This document shows, in pieces, positions 62,568-64,000 of a stretch of DNA of 64,000 bases. Numbering within the stretch: position 1 is the stretch's first letter; each line of letters opens with the position of its first letter. The DNA is from Exophiala sp. HKRS030 (lineage: Eukaryota; Ascomycota; Eurotiomycetes; Chaetothyriales; Herpotrichiellaceae). A program made the translations under genes and the position numbers. The notes under the pieces are model-generated. The model had not been told where the DNA came from and ran no database searches. It worked only from the letters and a program-made list of their open reading frames with translations. The stretch is taken from positions 744,001-808,000 of the forward strand of contig JAHWDD010000010.1 of the NCBI GenBank assembly GCA_023897205.1, in the 5' to 3' direction.

Positions 62568-64000
62568 TTGGGCAGATTGCTGTCGAGCCAGATATCTGTT
62601 CTCTCAACTTGCAGGGGAAAAGTTGCATTTCACCTCGAATGACCACCAAAACTTGAAATCATTCAATGCCCCCAACGCGTTGAAAAGGTATTGAAAGCGT
62701 CGACATTGTCCGGGCCGGCCCCTCTTGCACCCGCAAGATGACGGAGGTTTCTTTCGGTAAACGAACAAGTCAAGCCAGCCGGTGCTACTACCGTACCTAA
62801 AAACGCAGTGTTGTGAGGTCTCGGAACATATCAGTTCAAGATGGACATGTCGCGTACTCGATCGTACTTGGAAAGCTCAGAGTCGCCCAACTTTGCCTGA
62901 GACATGACGGTCTAACTCAGAGCACCGTAGCACTCTGGGTCATGGTCACGGCTTGTGGTTATGATGCAGATTGCGTTATTTGCATGAAGACATGCGAATC
63001 TTGTACTCCAATGACTTTGCTGTACTCAAAAACAGACTGATGTATGGGAGTCACCGCTAGCTTGGGGTCAGGATTACATGGTGCATGGGTGGTTTGGGTC
63101 AATCTCTGGAGGCCATGGTTTCGATATGTTGAAGGCAAGATCAAAATGATTCAAATCCCTGTAACAGATGTGTCCACCACCACCACCACCACCATCTCAT
63201 TGAGAAGCGGACCCGTACTCTTTGTCGTGCATATCATATATCTCAAATCTTCCTTCTCTGCTCAGCATTGCATCTTAATACTGTCTCATGCGTTGGGGCG
63301 AGTGCAAGCATCCTTTCGCTACTTGGAGTGACTCTCGGAGCTGACCTGAGACGCGTAATGCTGGATTTGGCTACTTGAAGACCTAGGTAATTTTATGTCT
63401 TAGGCCAGGCATCGGGTGCAGGTACAACATGTTCTCATCGACAAAGGTTTGCCAGATTCATCTTGGCGGAGTGTCTTTAGGAGGCAGTTGTTAAGATGCA
63501 AACCAATGCAGACCCGGTCTCAGGTACCGCCAAGATACCAATACAGCTCGCAACAATGGTATTGCATGAAGTCGAGCAGATGGTACGTATGCGAAAGCTG
63601 ACCTAAAAAATCCAGGATTGCGCGGCGATCAGTATGCAGATCAACAAGGTCACTGTTGGGCGACAGAGAAAAGATGACGTCTACCCACATACTGGGAAGG
63701 ACGATCTCATGGTGGCTGAGATACTCAGAAGGCTTGTAGGCGCCGCCTGGGAGGCTCTTTGTGCCAGGGAACAGCCGTCCACATGGGCGCTAAGCGCCGC
63801 CTAGAGCTACCAAGATCGTCCTTCAAAGCGCCCGACATGCCTGCGCGAGGCTTGTGAACCAGCCATCTGTGGAGTTACAGGGGTTGTTTGTCGCTTAGAG
63901 TCAGGCCCGCGCGTCACCGTCAACCACACAAACAATGCAATCGCCATGGTCAAGGCAAGGTTTTGAAGCATCCCATCAAAACATGGCGACCAGGAAACAT
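62568..64000. other. Right-edge region, no gene recognised
   Basis: 1.4 kb with only short frames (60-95 codons) lacking domains. Contains the CCA microsatellite at 63174-63194. A gene entering from the right may begin beyond the window. Confidence 0.5.
63174..63194 (+). repeat. CCA trinucleotide microsatellite
   Basis: Seven consecutive CCA units in an intergenic region; no coding role is apparent. Confidence 0.85.

Noticed and set aside
1..64000. CRISPR arrays, rRNA and tRNA genes, insertion sequences
   Set aside because: No regularly spaced direct repeats of CRISPR type, no rRNA sequence and no convincing tRNA A/B-box cloverleaf were seen; tRNA detection by eye is weak and a covariance-model scan would be decisive.

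Overview
This window comes from a filamentous ascomycete (Pezizomycotina). The evidence is short introns of about 38-120 bases with GT-AG ends and CTAAC/CTGAC branch sites, Zn(II)2Cys6 regulators, Axl2-like and MOZART1 genes, a LaeA-like methyltransferase and P450s. The species cannot be named from the sequence; Eurotiomycetes or a related class would fit. Gene models were built by hand from splice sites and reading frames.

Layout. (1) 0.8-18.3 kb, left oxidative module: cyclase-family hydrolase, ketopantoate-reductase-like dehydrogenase, flavin reductase plus LLM-class flavin monooxygenase (a probable two-component pair), PEP mutase/isocitrate lyase-family lyase, SDR, cupin, a ten-exon Zn2Cys6 regulator and an MFS transporter. 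(2) 19.0-46.7 kb, central aromatic module: alcohol and aldehyde dehydrogenases, EthD protein, MFS transporter, alpha/beta hydrolase, SDR, KstD-like flavoprotein, atypical epimerase, a C2H2-Zn2Cys6 regulator, a class B flavin monooxygenase, then homologues of bacterial MhpA, MhpB, MhpC and MhpD in that order, and a P450. (3) 48.3-64 kb, mixed flank: Axl2-like protein, GNAT, ornithine-aminotransferase-like enzyme, aldo-keto reductase, amino acid/GABA permease, LaeA-like methyltransferase, P450 and MOZART1.

The outstanding feature is 38.9-44.4 kb. Four intronless genes encode the consecutive steps of bacterial meta-cleavage of 3-(3-hydroxyphenyl)propionate: ring hydroxylation, extradiol ring opening, C-C hydrolysis and hydration of the 2-hydroxypentadienoate fragment. 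Fungi normally use ortho cleavage or the homogentisate route, so a clustered extradiol pathway is unusual and suggests transfer from bacteria. The A-B-C-D order matches the E. coli mhp operon, but B and C are inverted and every gene has its own fungal promoter region. The last two bacterial steps (MhpE aldolase, MhpF acylating aldehyde dehydrogenase) are absent from the window.

A 13-base motif, YSGGATATYGTGG, recurs in five non-coding gaps of the central module (22.58, 25.93, 31.23, 32.68 and 38.82 kb), with degenerate relatives at 22.56, 27.60 and 43.50 kb. I did not see it in the other two regions. It is the best candidate for a pathway-specific operator and implies that the dehydrogenase/transporter genes and the mhp genes form one regulon, perhaps including the regulator at 32.9 kb itself. 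A likely flow is: side-chain oxidation by ADH/ALDH/FMO/hydrolase/KstD-like enzymes and ring hydroxylation by the P450, then MhpA to MhpD. The exact substrate is not readable from the DNA.
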